A stretch of DNA of 64,000 bases from Panorpa germanica (lineage: Eukaryota; Arthropoda; Insecta; Mecoptera; Panorpidae), in NCBI GenBank assembly GCA_963678705.1, contig OY783223.1, positions 4,526,001-4,590,000 on the forward strand, read 5' to 3'. Under the pieces are notes generated by a model. That model made no database searches. It saw only the letters and a list, made by a program, of their open reading frames with translations, and was not told the DNA's origin. The position numbers and the translations under genes are program-made. This document shows, one piece after another, positions 1 to 12,461 of this stretch; the stretch's first letter is position 1, and each line of letters opens with the position of its first letter.

Positions 1-2125
1 TCTATCTGAAATTTGAGTGAAACAGAATTTATTATTTTTATTTCTATGCCATTTCATCCAAATATTTACTATGACAGTTTGAAAACGGCTCTGGAATTAT
101 CAAAAAAGTTATAAGCAGTGTAAGATAATGCAGTTACTCTAACAGACAGATTTAATAATGTACATATACATTGCATAGTACCATAAAACGACAGTAGGTG
201 GCAGTAAAGAGACTGCGGTTTGAACCTTGGGTTTATAACAAAATTGTCGAAGACAGTAATTTAATATATGGTAAATGATGTAGTCTAGGAATATTACTAA
301 GTTAAGCACATATGTGCTGTTGAACATACAAACAGTACAGGGTGTCAGGTACATTAACGTCAATTTTGAACTGGATAATGTACATTCAAAATAAAAACAT
401 TTCAATGGACATATTCTATTGCAATATGCCAATCGTTTACAAGATGTTAGAGCCAAGCAAGAACGCCGGACGATACCGGGTAGTATGACACTTACATACA
501 CATACTATCACATTATTATTCATGTTATTCCCGGAGACATATTTAAGAAGTTTTCAAAGCTTTAGATCCGACGATCAGTCCCGGATGTTTCTCTCTGCGA
601 ATTGTTGAGGCCATGTTTGTCGAGTGAGCTCATGTGTGAACATGATAGCATGATTGTACATGTACTGATAACATTCACAAAGGGTTAGAGGGGTGGGGGA
701 AGTGGGTTAGAAAAGGGTGAACATGGTAAGCGTTTGTCTGTATGGTACCAATAGCAGAGCAAAAAATGTATAAAGCTAAATGTCACCAACATTTATACTA
801 TTACAGATGTAGGACCTCGTTCAATTTATACTATTAATGAACCAGCTAGTAGTGCAACAAATTACTCGAATATACGTTTCTAAGTGTCTCCATATTTAGT
901 AACTTTTGTCTGAAATTAAGCGTCATAGTCCAAGATCCCAAGAGCAGCAAACATCACTTATTTTCTGATGAACAAAATGTGTAAGATTGAGTAGTGTTAG
1001 TATGTACAATGATCGTATGTCTGCCTGCTAACTTGACCAGTAATCAAGGTTTATGTCTCACTCACTCTCATGCGCACGGATAATGCCCTCTCGCTCTTAT
1101 TCATAGCGGAATTTAACTTGGGTCTAGGGGATGTCTGACCACTTGGATCAATCTGTCCTTTTGTAAAACGTTATGTCACAATACATACATACCACGTACC
1201 GATACGACAGTACGCCAAGTCAAACTTGTGTACTGTAGGGTGTATTGGAGTTGTTTTGCACTAACATAATTCAACATGAGAGCTTTTATTTTAATTTTTA
1301 TCGATACACCACTGTTATGAAATAGACTATTGCACTCCTTCCAGTGTATTCGTTTGGTTAAAATTCGCTGATATTCGCTTCCAGTATGAGACCTATGTAA
1401 CGCCCGGTTTTGTCGCTTGCAGTGTGTGAGGTTCAATACATTTACAGGGTTCGGATAGATAAAGCGTAGTAGCGCGTATTCGTCCATTCAAAATACGATT
1501 AAATACGCTTTTTATACGCAACAAATACAAGCTTAACCCGAAGCTGCATTTTCACTACAATTTTATTTGCCAATATTAACAAACAAATGAATATTGAACT
1601 AGTCCAATTCATGACGCATGACATCAGAGAGAAAGTTGCAAAATAAGGCCCTAAGGTAGATGTAAACTTTATGTGATTGTCTGACTGTCATCAACAAATA
1701 ATTTCTTTTTCTTTCACAACACAATGTACTTGTGGAGGTGGAGGCATGCTCCTGGGGGAGAGAGGTAGGTCAGAAAACTGAAGGATGAACATTAAACAAC
1801 ATATTTAACAAACACTTTTATAGTTTCACTATCATTCCCTCGATTCACTTATAAAAAATATACATACAGTCGTAAACGAACAATAAATTTATTCATGTAT
1901 ATTTAAATTTGGTTCTTATTAATAAATACACTGTAGGTGTATTTTGAAGCAGTATTATAAAATAAGGGTAGAAGATGAAGCATAAAAGGGAGAATATTTC
2001 AATTTCGGTGAAGTAACGCTGTATGAGTATCTTTTTAACAAGTTTAAGAAATAAATATTTATACCCCAGAGAAAGAAATTGTTAAAACCCGTATTAAAAT
2101 AATGTCACTTATATAAAAATGTATA
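1..2125. other. Gene-free AT-rich DNA
   Basis: No convincing exon is seen. The open frames here (up to about 120 codons) have low-complexity, AT-driven composition and no recognisable domain. A short ACAGGGTGTC motif near 338 resembles the end of the mariner-like element at 2.13 kb. The segment 1442-1512 is an inverted copy of 2308-2362, which implies an old, rearranged repeat. Confidence 0.5.
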
Positions 2126-2130
2126 TCAAA

Positions 2131-2489
2131 ATACAGGGTGTTTACTGTAAGCTGTAAATGTAGTAGTATTTTTTATAAGCGCAGGCGTAACTATCACCCG
2201 AAGTGTTTTAAATTAGAAGTTGGTGAAATTCGATTGTATCAGAATAAAGAAACGATCTAATTTACAGGTGGCAGGATATAAAACTACGTTTTATGCCTAT
2301 CGCGCACTGCAAGCGTATTTAATCGAATTTTGACTGGACGTAAATGAACCGAACCCTGTAAATGTAGTAGTATTTTCTATAAAAGCAGGCGTAACTATCA
2401 CCCGAAGAAGTTGTTGAGATGTCACAGTAGCTTACATTCCTTACCTTAAATTTTGGATGCCCTGCCTAATATTATGAACACCCTATATT
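2131..2489. mobile_element. Mariner-like MITE with CAGGGTGTT ends
   Basis: The left end reads TACAGGGTGTTTACT and the right end GAACACCCTATA, an inverted pair of roughly 10-12 bp flanked by TA-rich sequence. Ends starting CAGGGTGTT are common among small Tc1/mariner-type elements of insects. Inside, a segment of about 60 bp containing GTAACTATCACCCGAAG is directly duplicated (2141-2208 and 2345-2405), 206 bp apart. There is no open reading frame, so the element is non-autonomous. The superfamily is inferred from end sequence only. Confidence 0.42.
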
Positions 2490-4540
2490 AAATTCGATTC
2501 TAGCTACATCTGTGAGCGTTGTTGGAAACACACGCACCATTCCATCACAAAATTCAGCAATTAACATTTGGTCACATACAAATAAAAACGAGGGTACATT
2601 TTTACATAAAAATAATATGTGATACAATTATACATTCAAATAAACCGTGAAATAATTTTAAAACGATTTAAATTGAACACAATTTCAGTGCCAGTGCAAA
2701 AATGGTCTCGATGCGAGCCGCAAAATTATGTAAATGTAGTTAAAACCAACAACAGGGGTGCGGTCAGATATAAAGCTGCTTTACACATAAATTAATAATG
2801 GCTAGAGATTTAGTTAAACCCTTATTTAATATTTAAATAAAAAGTACAAAATAATTTTTAACACTTTTTTATGTTAACATTTTTATTTTATTACATATTT
2901 AATATTAATCTAAATGTAAAACATTCAAAATTGAGTGGTAAACTTTTTTATTAGTTGGGTTCATACCAGGGGCGAACTCTGTAACATGTATTTGCACTTT
3001 ACTTACATGTACTTTATTATTTTATTATTTAGGACTTTCATAAATTACGTCACACAAATTTCACGTCACGTCTTGTCACACATTGTAGAGACCCACCCCC
3101 TGTTGTGACGTAACCCATTTGAAAAAATATATATATTTTCTTGTTTCTTGTTTCTTTTTTTTGAAATAAAATTAGGAAGGTCTAGAGTTTTCAAAAAATC
3201 GATTTTTGGTTTATTTTTATATTTCGAAAGTATAGTCTTTTAAGATAATACTGTTAAATTTTTGTAAGGATATTGCCAACAGTTTCGTTTCTACAACCGT
3301 TTTAGCATATATCAATAGCCAGCATATTTAAAACTTTAATCTCAATCATCAATAGCTATCGTTGGAACTAGAATCATTTCTTTATTTCAATAATTTCGTA
3401 TTTTTTTATTAAATAACTGGTAAAAAAACTGAGTTTTTAGAATTACAAAAGCTCGTCATTTTGTCAACTTTTAATTATTTTTTTCTCTAGTTCCGACCAT
3501 AACTGTATTCATACTAATTAATAATTTCTTGGTTTTTATTTATCAGATAAATAGAAGAGCCAAAATCGACAACACCGTCCAGGTCCAATTTTTTGACAGG
3601 GTCTACTTCAGCGTTTTTCATTATTTTTACTATAAAAACAACAATCCTCAAAATACCTTAAATTTTCGAGGTCTAGACCATCGTCCCCTCTTAAGACAAA
3701 ATAATATTCATTATTTAGACTGCCATTCAATCAGTACATACGACTGGTTACCATTAAACTGAATTATTATATGAATAGTTCAGTTAAGACAATATTCCCA
3801 AAATCGATAACTTTTACTGATGATAATTTGCTTCTAAGCCATTTTTTTCGCTGCTATCACCTTATATCTAAAATCGAATGCCGTCAAAGTGATCCATAAC
3901 CTGTTACAGTACTGTAAATGACACACGCAATACTTCCCCCACCCTTATAGCGATAACTACCCCTATCTAACCTAATACAGATCAGGTTTACATACCCTGT
4001 TACTTTGATACTGTGCCTCTTGGTATTCACTCAATGTTTCGTTCGTGTTTTATCATTGCTATATAATCATGGAGGGTTGTTTACCATCAGCAATCTCATC
4101 AATCTACATTTTACACCCTTCTCCCCTTTCAGACTCACTACAGTATGCCGCTTCCCAACCTAACTTCTCTCCTTACACCTTAAAAGGTAAATTACATTAT
4201 TACCACGGCTGACTTATCACCTTTTGATGTTGCTGAGATTAAATAAATTATATTTTAATAAATCATGGCATAGTCCATTAGGTTCTAACTGCGAACTGCT
4301 GGTGTTCAAGTTTCAAAGATTTTTTTATACTTAAGTTCAATAAAACGTCACTTTTTTCAATTATCAGAGAAACTTCATCTTTGGCATTACTGAAGTTTAC
4401 CAAAAAAATAGGATTTTCAATTTCAGTCGGTTAGACCTGCCACGGTTAAGTAACCGACGTTTATTTTGTTTGGCTAAATTACTGCTTAATGGGCCCCAGC
4501 TAGTTATTCGAGAGTATTCAATTAATATGTTAATATTTTT
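2490..4540. other. Gene-free AT-rich DNA
   Basis: Nothing codes here as far as can be seen. At 3030-3115 a short piece rich in ACGTCAC motifs (CACGTCACGTCTTGTCACAC) with a following ACCCACCCCC looks like the end of a DNA-transposon family seen in many insects, but no second end is found. Confidence 0.4.
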
Positions 4541-4544
4541 CCTT

Positions 4545-4960
4545 GTATTATGTTCGTAAATTACATATCATTGTGCTTAATTCATTTTTGATCCTTATTA
4601 TATCTAAACATTCTCACTCCTTCCAAAAGAAAAAGGAAGAAAAATAAAAACAAAACTACTTCTGCTAATGCTTCACTCCTCCTGCTACTCTCCCTCCTGT
4701 TTCTACTCTGTCATTCCTTCTCTTTCCTCGTTCCTTTTTTCTATTTCCGCCATCCATCTCTTCCCTTTATTGCCTCTCTTTAATAACTGCACAATATTCT
4801 TTTCGCTTTTGAAAACTTAATGTGTTCCAGCGTTTCTATCTCTGTTCCGCACACCCTGCACATCCTATTTTCCCAGTATCTGTTTCCTTTTTCCTCGTTT
4901 CCCAATCTGAATCTGGCAATCCTTCTCATGTTTTTTTGAGTCTTTTTACGTAATAGAACT
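4545..4960 (-). mobile_element. LINE family A 3' fragment
   Basis: On the minus strand this matches the C-terminal part of the longer family A copy at 11.2-11.8 kb, including the stretch for RLGNEEKGNRYWE and the finger that reads CRVC...HIKF. The 3' untranslated part (4545-4690) matches the copies ending near 10.4 kb and 38.04 kb, so these three form one 3'-tail subtype. The copy is 5'-truncated and carries frameshifts, so it is dead. Confidence 0.75.
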
Positions 4961-6522
4961 TATTTCTGGGTAAATTTTGCTTATATACAAAATAAGTCCA
5001 TAGAAACAAATACCGTAATATGTTATTGTTACGTTCTTATGCATAAACGTATTTTTAAGATAAGCGTCCATAAGTTCTCACTGCTCACTTCAATCGCATT
5101 ATCCTTATTGAAAAAAACGTAGAGGTGAAGGAAAAACAGAGGGACAGCTACTATTTTTGTGGTATTCAATTGCTTTGGTCATTAAATCTACTAACGTCAG
5201 CATTTCTGAAGAGGCTGCTTAGAAAGGCATCACTTGTAATGCTTACCGTTCTTAGTTATTGTCACAGTAGAACTGTAGCTGTCGCTGCATATGCTTTCTC
5301 TTCTTCCACGTTTATTCAATAAAACCAATGCGAACGGGGCGCACCTTTAGACGCTTATATTTGCACAACTCTAGGGATTATCGATAAACCGTTTTAGCCT
5401 CTTTAGAACGCGCATTTCTCCCTCCATCCTTCCCCCATAGCCTGTTGAAGCTTTCACTCCGCGTAAAAAAAAAAGTTTGTGGTGTTCCAAAAAAATCCAT
5501 AAAGAAAAGTTTATTCATCGTGACAAATAAAGAAATTGAAGAAAAATACGTAGCTTCATTCCAATTTTCCCTCTCTCTCACTTAACCTTATGTTGCGTTC
5601 TTCCTAATCCTTTCCCCCTAAACAAGTTTAATGACGACACCATATTTTTAAAATTAATTAATAAACGAATAGGTTGTTTGGTCTCTTAATACGCGAATTG
5701 CTTCGAATTAGTGTCCCAATTAGTATGCAAATAATTTACAGGTTTACAGGTAACAGTAATAGTAAGAGCCCTACACAAAATCTCTCTAAATCTTGTACAA
5801 ATCTTGTACGATTCTTATACGATTCGTTCGAATCTTATACGAATCTAATCAACATTGTTTGTAGTGAGGTTATTAGGAATGTCAAAAATTTGTCAACCAT
5901 CAAAATAAAACATAGTTTTACCAATTTTTTACAAAAAACCGTTGAACAAACTCAAAATCTTTTAAGACCTAATGGACTAATATGAAAAATGATAATCTCT
6001 TTACGTCAAATATATTTTATATAGAAAGTTCAAATTACAAATCAAAGATGTCATTAAATATGTATTAGAAAAGTATTTTTGATTGATTTATGAAGAGTTT
6101 CCAGTTCAGAAATCAAACACCAGATGGCTACTTTTGTATATACTTTCTATATATACTGGAATAAGAAATCGTGTTGTCATTTATCATAAAAAATAACGGA
6201 TGAGATAGTTGTAAATGTATTGACTTATAAATATATATATAGTAATACATCCTTACATACATGTATTGGAACAGTTAAGCTGTGTTCTTGAAAGATAAAG
6301 ATGAATTATTCAAGGATTGATAAAAGGAAATTGGTAAAATAAAAAACAATTAACATGCATGCATGTATGCAAATGATAACTGAGGCTAATACAGACCTGT
6401 GGTGGCGTTGCCACTTCTGATATCAACGTATAGTTCGATCGTGTATTACATATTCGTCATTTTCTTCCTCTTCTTCCTTTCTTCGTCTTTCATTTACCGT
6501 AAAAATAATTAAAATATGTTAA
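4961..6522. other. Gene-free AT-rich DNA
   Basis: No exon or repeat with a clear boundary is visible. At 5795-5850 a small imperfect direct repeat (CTTGTAC/ACGATTC/CTTATACGA) produces an ORF of 103 codons that has no domain and is probably chance. Confidence 0.4.
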
Positions 6523-6776
6523 CCCAGTAAACAATTTGGTGAAGTGCCCTATTTAGTGACATTTCTATCACTATTTCACTTCAATTATAGTTCGCATCAA
6601 CTTTATCTTCATTTGTATTCCGACAGGTGGAGTCGTTCCGTCATCTGTAGCCGATAAAGTAGACATTTTATATGAAAAAATGTGAGAAACTGTACTATAA
6701 ATGAACTCTTTCATGACAAAATAATCATGACGCATCTTCAATATGATGGCAAAGTGACTCCAAAATGTTTACTGGG
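6523..6776. mobile_element. CCCAGTAAAC TIR element, short copy
   Basis: This 254-bp element begins CCCAGTAAACAATTTGG and ends CCAAAATGTTTACTGGG, a 17-bp terminal inverted repeat with one mismatch. The first 38 bp, including GAAGTGCCCTATTTAGTGAC, are shared with the 863-bp copy at 22,263. In both copies AA lies directly outside each end, so the target duplication may be short. No coding capacity; superfamily not assigned. Confidence 0.62.
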
Positions 6777-8115
6777 AAGCGGTTCCTTAGATATCACAAT
6801 TTATAAGATCGTGATGGTTGCTATTTTGAATCTTCTATAAAACAGAGAAGAGGAGAAATTATAAGTGACTCTACATCTAAAAGTTATCTCCTCATTAAAC
6901 TCTTTCATTGTACCAAATTTGATATTTCTATTAGAAAGTGCGGCATGAACCTGCACTGTCTCTCTGCTATACTAAATAAGGATGCGCGGCTTGGGAAAGG
7001 TTGATGACACGAAAAAATGCGTGGAAATAAATTTGTAGAGAATTTTATGCTCTACAAGTTTACTAATAACTCTAAAGGTTATTTAGAGCTTAGGAAAGAA
7101 GATATCTGCATAAAAAACATACCTTGCATATATTATATACCACGAGATATTTGAGAGAACTTATAAAATGTCAAGAGAAAAATTATCTCTTATTCCTTCT
7201 TAGATTTATCCTTTTCTTCGTCTTGTTATTAATACAAATTCAATATCTCATATTTTATAACTCATCAAGGAAATTAATAAATATTTACAAAACGTTAAAT
7301 TTACGTAAAGATTACATTTCTAAAATAATGATTCTATAAACTGACTGTCTCGCAACCTGTTAAATAACTTTATATTATCTTTATTTTTCCTCATCATTTC
7401 ACACTTTTCCGTGAACTTCTCTTGTAACATAAACCCAATAGACACCATCCCCTATTTTTCCCACTTCTGATATTTACATAAAAACTTTAAAATTTATTTC
7501 GACGGCATCGCAAACTCGCAAACGACGTCATGAGGAATTTGTTTACTTATGACGACGTTCATTTGAATACCAGGACATGTCCTTGCATCATATACCCATA
7601 TATAGAATATAGTTTAGACTATGCCTATACATATGATACTTGTAAATATATATCAACAATATCAATTTCATACCATCACATTCTGATCAACTTTTTTGTT
7701 TGAAATCAATTCAAACAAGGAAAATTGATTTAGCAGTGTTGAAAAAAGCAGTTATTTTTAACAAGTTTGTAATTTTGTGTATCAGTACTGTTTAAGGTCC
7801 TATGAGGTAACTACTTCAGGATACTAAATACTGATTTTATATCTTTCTGCAGACGTCGTATATATTTTCATTTAAGGGAAGCACCATTTGTTATTGTTAA
7901 GAGTAAATGAACTGTAATCCGACGATAAATAATAATAATATCTTTTTATCTTTATTATTAAGAAGTGTGTTTTCTCTTGGATAGCGAGTTACTATGTTTA
8001 ATTCATACCTGAACTTTGACTCACAAAATGCACTTTTCTATCATATTACTACTATACATATTATAAAATATTGATATATTGAATTTACTTTTTATTTGTT
8101 TAGTATTTTTTCATT
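6777..8115. other. Gene-free AT-rich DNA
   Basis: No supported gene, RNA or bounded repeat is seen between the two flanking TIR elements. Confidence 0.4.
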
Positions 8116-8661
8116 AATGGGCTTGTGTCCTATGTCTTAATTTCTATAAAAGTGTACTATATATTGATAAAGTGGGTTACTAGAACCTCAAATGTTTAAT
8201 TACTTTTTAATAACTCCTTATATGTTAAGAGATATTAACAATTAAAAAAGTCATTTTGTCTCTTTAATTATTAAAGGGATTCTACGTTGTACACATTCCC
8301 AGTGCATGTGACATCACAATCCTTGTGTAAGGTTACCAACCTTACAGCTCATAAATCTCTGCTATATGTATTTATATATCAAAATATCAAATATTATTTA
8401 CAGCTATTTCAAGGAACAATCAATTTTCAATATTATGTCTGCCGTAATAGTATAAATAACTGACGTTTAAATGCATTTCACGTCATACAAATATGGCCGA
8501 CCATCTCTAGCGCTAAAACTACAATTCGAATTTTTAATTGCTATATCTCCGTCAATATTTAGATATTTAATAAAATAGACACGCCAATACACATTTAATT
8601 ACATTAACTTCAATCAACAATTGAAAAATCGATCACTAAAAAATGAGGACACAAGCCCATT
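8116..8661 (+). mobile_element. TGGGCTTGTGTCC MITE, copy 1
   Basis: The element starts AATGGGCTTGTGTCCTA and ends GAGGACACAAGCCCATT, giving terminal inverted repeats of about 15 bp. It is 546 bp long and lacks an internal segment present in copies 2, 3 and 5. Its interior (the stretch with GTGACATCACAATCCTTGTG and the run through CTCATAAATCTCTGC) recurs at 25,995, 48,740, 60,671 and 61,944. No reading frame, so it must depend on a transposase encoded elsewhere. A clean target duplication could not be defined by eye. Confidence 0.8.
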
Positions 8662-9545
8662 TTGTTTATTAGTGTATTAAAAATATTTAATAAAATATTT
8701 TTTTAAAAATATGTGATGTATATAATAAACAAAATTATATATAGTTAAAATTGTGAGAGATTCCTTTCTATATACATTACCATAGAGAAATTAGTGAGGC
8801 ATTGCTTTTTCATGTTACTGCAGATTTATAAGGCAGAACCTGTTTTAAGCATGAGTCCTCCCGCGCCGTATTCTCGTTATGTAATATATATATGATAAAT
8901 ACAAAACTTCAACTATATAATAAAACTATGTATCTTGTAAACTTCAAGCTTACGAAAAGTAATTGATAATTTCTTATTACAACGAGTACAATAAATTTAG
9001 AATCAAATCAAAATGTTATAAGGATTTCTAATTACTCAGGCTGAAGTAATTTCTCAGTTAAGTGAACGGCAAATAATTTCTCTAAAAACAAATACACTCG
9101 TAGTGAGCTTTCAACAGCGAGAGCTTAAATGAGTTAAAGCTTCTCGGTAAAAAGCTACGAATTAAATATGCTTTTTAGTAGAATTCTCAGCAATCGTTTT
9201 AAAGAAGTATATCTACAATAGTTTAAAGTAGGAGTGAGCTTTTCAAGAAGTCGACAAAAAATTTAAAGAATTAATTACTTATTATTTAAATAACAAGTAC
9301 TTGCAACGAATACTTGCACGTTTTAAGTAATCAAAACAAAACAATGCTGCAGTTTATAAATATACCAGCTAAACACACGCGTGTAAAAGGATTATCTAAT
9401 AAAGTAAAAGTTACGTGTTATGTAAATGATTTTAATTAATATACAACGTTCTCGCTATACCTTACATTCGTGTAATATTTTACTTAAAATTTACAGCTAC
9501 TTTAGAAGCTACTTAAATTAGTAAAAAAGCATTTTAAAGGTGTCT
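8662..9545. other. Gene-free AT-rich DNA
   Basis: No supported feature is seen. The stretch is AT-rich with many short A/T runs. Confidence 0.4.
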
Positions 9546-9559
9546 CAATAACAACTTAA

Positions 9560-10435
9560 GAAGTTAGCAATGCGACGGGTGTGGGGATTAGGAGAAAAGG
9601 TATTTGGGTGGGGACATACAAAAGAGACTATGGATGTTCGACAGATTGATAACCAGTATGATGCTGTATGGAACAGAGATATGGGGGTGGAAGAAGTAAG
9701 AAAAGTTGGAAAGAATACAGGAGAGATACATTAAATGGATACTAGGGCTGGACAGGTGCACGCCAGAATACATGATCATAGAGGAGCTAAAAAGGGACAA
9801 GATAAGAATTAAAGCAGGTGTAAGAGCAATAAAATATGAGGAGAAAATGAGCAGACTTAATAGAAAAAGACATAAAAAACATAAGAAGGACAGCAAGGTT
9901 TAGATTGGGAAATGAGAAAAAGGAAACAGATACTGGGAAAGTAGTGAGGAAAGAATGTGTAGAGTGTGCTGAATGGAGGACGAAACACTGGAGCACATTA
10001 AGTTTGATTGTAAGGAAATAGTAGGGAGTGAGATGAATATTAGGCAGCTCTTAAAAGGGGGCAAGGAAGAGAACAGATGGATGGCAGAAATAATTAGAAG
10101 AAGGAAGGCTGAAGCTTGTTAAATCTTTTTAAGGCAAAAGAATGTAATGCCGAAAGTGAAGGGAAGAGGTGGATGCCGGAGATAGAGAAAAAAACTAGGA
10201 AAAAGAAGGAATGGCAGAGTAGAAACAGGAGGGACATTAACAGGAAAAGCGAAGCAGTGGCAGTAGCAGTTTTGTTTTCATTTTTATAAGGATAATTTTA
10301 AATATATTTTTTTCGTTTGAAAAAATGAGAATGTTTAGATTTAATAAGGATCAAAATTAAATTAAGCACATTGACATGTATATAAATGAGTTAAGGCACA
10401 AGAATTAAAATAAAATAATAATAATAATAACAAGT
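9560..10435 (+). pseudogene. LINE family A, degraded reverse-transcriptase C-terminus and 3' tail
   Basis: Read with frame changes, 9590-9720 encodes a segment like GGDIQKRLWMFDRLITS followed by MMLYGTEIWGW, and 9706-9850 encodes ERIQERYIKWILGLDRCTPEY. These are typical of the post-reverse-transcriptase region of non-LTR retrotransposons. Further on, the finger-containing C-terminus (around 9950-10020, ending HIKFDCKE) matches family A copies at 11.3 and 28.6 kb. Several frameshifts and an internal stop show it is inactive. The 3' end runs into (AAT)n at about 10,405-10,430, consistent with a simple-repeat tail. This is the longest family A copy in the window. Confidence 0.8.
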
Positions 10436-11210
10436 GTTTCATTTTAATGCGTCTCTTTCTACTTAACATTAACCACAGCTTGGTCATAGTTAAACTCACA
10501 GTTCGCCTAAATAATTAGAAATCAAATATCAAAGCTATTCACAGTAGTTGTTGAGTATACATCAACCATCGCTATAATAACTACGCCGTGAACACCTACG
10601 ATGCATACAAATATTTTATATTATATTTTAATGTGCCAACAAATTTATAACGTTTTGGAATCTTAAGAACACACCAGCCTTATTACTTCATCGAGATCTT
10701 TTCGATTAAGACTTCCCATTATTTAACGCTTTCTAACGAGTATAATCGGCTAGGATTTTACAACAGCTACTATTATTTTGAACCACTTTGTTTAACAAAC
10801 ACTTCTACAACATTTCTAACAAAATTCTACGATTCGTTCTTTTACGACATTAACACATTTTTATATTTCTTTTCCGCTTTGTGTTGCCTGTTACTTTTTA
10901 CAACAACGCTATATCGTTCCGTTCGTTTATTACTATTGCTGCAGTATATTCCAATAGCTAGTCTGCCACTCCTTCTACTCCATGTCTCCTTCATTCCTCC
11001 CCCAGCCCATGTCTCATTCAATTACCGATTTACTCATTGACAATATTTTTTGATAAACAAGTTTTTCGAACCAAAAGTTTTTCAAGATGTAAACTTTTAC
11101 CTTAATTCACTTCTAAGTTGGGTTACCTATAAATCTTTATAAGTTAAGTGTACCTTATACTTCAATTAAGTATACTCCGTTTATTGAATGTGTTTTCTAC
11201 GAAATTTGTA
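10436..11210. repeat. Ancient repeat, diverged pair with 19.98-20.22 kb
   Basis: The stretch 10,545-10,760 shares scattered blocks with 19,990-20,220, for example CATCGCTATAATAACTACG against CATCGCTATTATAACGACG, followed by similar CGTGAAC and GAGTATAATC segments. This suggests two old copies of one repeat. No ends can be drawn and no coding region is seen. Confidence 0.35.
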
Positions 11211-11214
11211 GAGT

Positions 11215-11825
11215 AAAACTAATTATAGTTTATTATTTATTGTTTATTGTTCGCCTTTCGGCTTTACAATCTACATTCTTAATGCATACTTCAAATTACA
11301 ATTAAATTTACATTATTCTCCACCAGCTTATTTATTCTCCTGTTTTTTCCTTCTTACTATTTCCGCCATCCACCTCTTTCCTTCACTGCCTTCCTTTAAT
11401 AGCTGGCCGATATTCCTTTCGCTCGCTACTTTTTCCTTACACTCAAACTTAATGTGCTCCAGTGTTTCGTCCTCTGCTCCGCACATTCTACACTTTCTTT
11501 CCTCACTCTTTTCCCAGTATCTGTTTCCTTTTTCCTCATTTCCCAATCTAAACCTTGCTGTTCTTCTTATGTGTTTTATGTCTTTTTCTATAAGGTACTG
11601 AGGCACATTATTTTCCCATAACCTTTTATATCTTTTATTGTAGTTACTTTTTTCTATTTTTCCCATTCTCTCCTGCTGTTGTATCTCCTTATCCCTTCTC
11701 CTTAGCTCCTCTTCCACACTTGCGCCACCTTCTCTTCTCCTCTCTGCCTCCTCGATCGCCATTCCATTCCTTTCAAAGTACTCCTTTCTCTTTTTTGGAC
11801 CTCCTCCTCCCCCATTCTTTATGCT
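11215..11825 (-). mobile_element. LINE family A 3' fragment with longest intact frame
   Basis: A 144-codon open frame (11,328-11,762, minus) encodes the C-terminus of a non-LTR retrotransposon polyprotein. It has a charged stretch, then KIEKSNYNKRYKRLWENN and RRTARFRLGNEEKGNRYWE, then a C-x2-C-x8-H-x4-C finger (CRMCGAEDETLEHIKFEC). It ends in a lysine/arginine-rich tail. The 3' untranslated region continues to about 11,215 and includes GCCGAAAGGCGAAC, also found at the 29.16 kb end of the copy at 28.6 kb. The 5' part (endonuclease, reverse transcriptase) is missing, as expected of truncated target-primed insertion. The frame may look intact only because the insertion is young. Confidence 0.85.
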
Positions 11826-11842
11826 ATCCTCTCTTATACTAA

Positions 11843-12461
11843 ATATAGTTTAAATTACGAGAGTTCGGCGGTATTATTTATTATTATTTTTTTTAATATA
11901 GTTTCTGGGGCTTCCTAGGCACGTAGCCTTTTATCGCCCCTAATATTGTTCTGCTTCTTCTTATACGTTATATCCAGACAACATGATTTATTTATTTCTA
12001 TTCATGGCTACTGCTGTTATAAATTTCGGTTTCTCAATCAAAAAGGCGGTGTTAACAGGAAGCGTCTGCGAAGTTTGTAGCCCCGGCCTTTGGAGTCCAT
12101 TTCTTGCCATTGCTGTATTTTTACATTGCCACAGAATGTGATCAGGATCTGCCCCCTCTTCACTACATTCGCATTTAGGGTTTGGAATGATTTTGTTTCT
12201 TGCTAGATGTTTCGGAGCTCCAGTATGATTCATTCTTAGTCTTGAGGTCATTGTCATTAATCTTCTTGGCCATGTTAGTTAAAAAGAAGTTATAAGAGCC
12301 GTTTAAACATACGATGCAATGGTAAATTTTATGTAATTCTTTTGTATATACATTATAAAATAATTATTGAGACAGTGCTTTTTTATTTTGTCTTAAATTT
12401 ATACGATACAACATCTTTTAAGTATAAGTCACCGCCGAACTCTCGTAATTTGAACTGTATA
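11843..12461. mobile_element. TIR element interrupted by LINE family B
   Basis: The left end (ATATAGTTTAAATTACGAGA continuing through GTTCGGCGGT, 11,843-11,872) is repeated inverted at 12,431-12,461. Together they make terminal inverted repeats of about 30 bp. Between them lies a LINE family B fragment, so the original element was probably much smaller. The right end is also part of a second inverted pair, described at 12,413-12,514. Confidence 0.5.
11896..12290 (-). mobile_element. LINE family B 3' fragment
   Basis: On the minus strand an 89-codon frame (11,988-12,257) starts with MTSRLRMNHTGAPKHLARN after a short leader and contains a C-terminal finger reading CECSEEGADPDHILWQC (C-x-C-x8-H-x4-C). 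This is the C-terminus of a non-LTR retrotransposon protein. The 3' tail includes GGCGATAAAAGGCTACGTGC and the GAAACTATATT end shared by the copies at 19.3, 28.1 and 38.6 kb. It is 5'-truncated and sits inside a TIR element. Confidence 0.8.

Noticed and set aside
139-501. 120-codon minus-strand open frame
   Set aside because: No domain, cysteine/leucine-rich composition without pattern, no splice or promoter context; expected by chance.
1176-1487. 103-codon minus-strand open frame
   Set aside because: Overlaps one arm of an inverted repeat pair (1442-1512 with 2308-2362) and has no recognisable domain.
5674-5985. 103-codon plus-strand open frame
   Set aside because: Contains short direct repeats of CTTATACGA type and no domain; judged chance.
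9706-9903. Overlapping frames on both strands taken as separate small genes
   Set aside because: The plus-strand frame is part of LINE family A; the minus-strand ones are its shadows.
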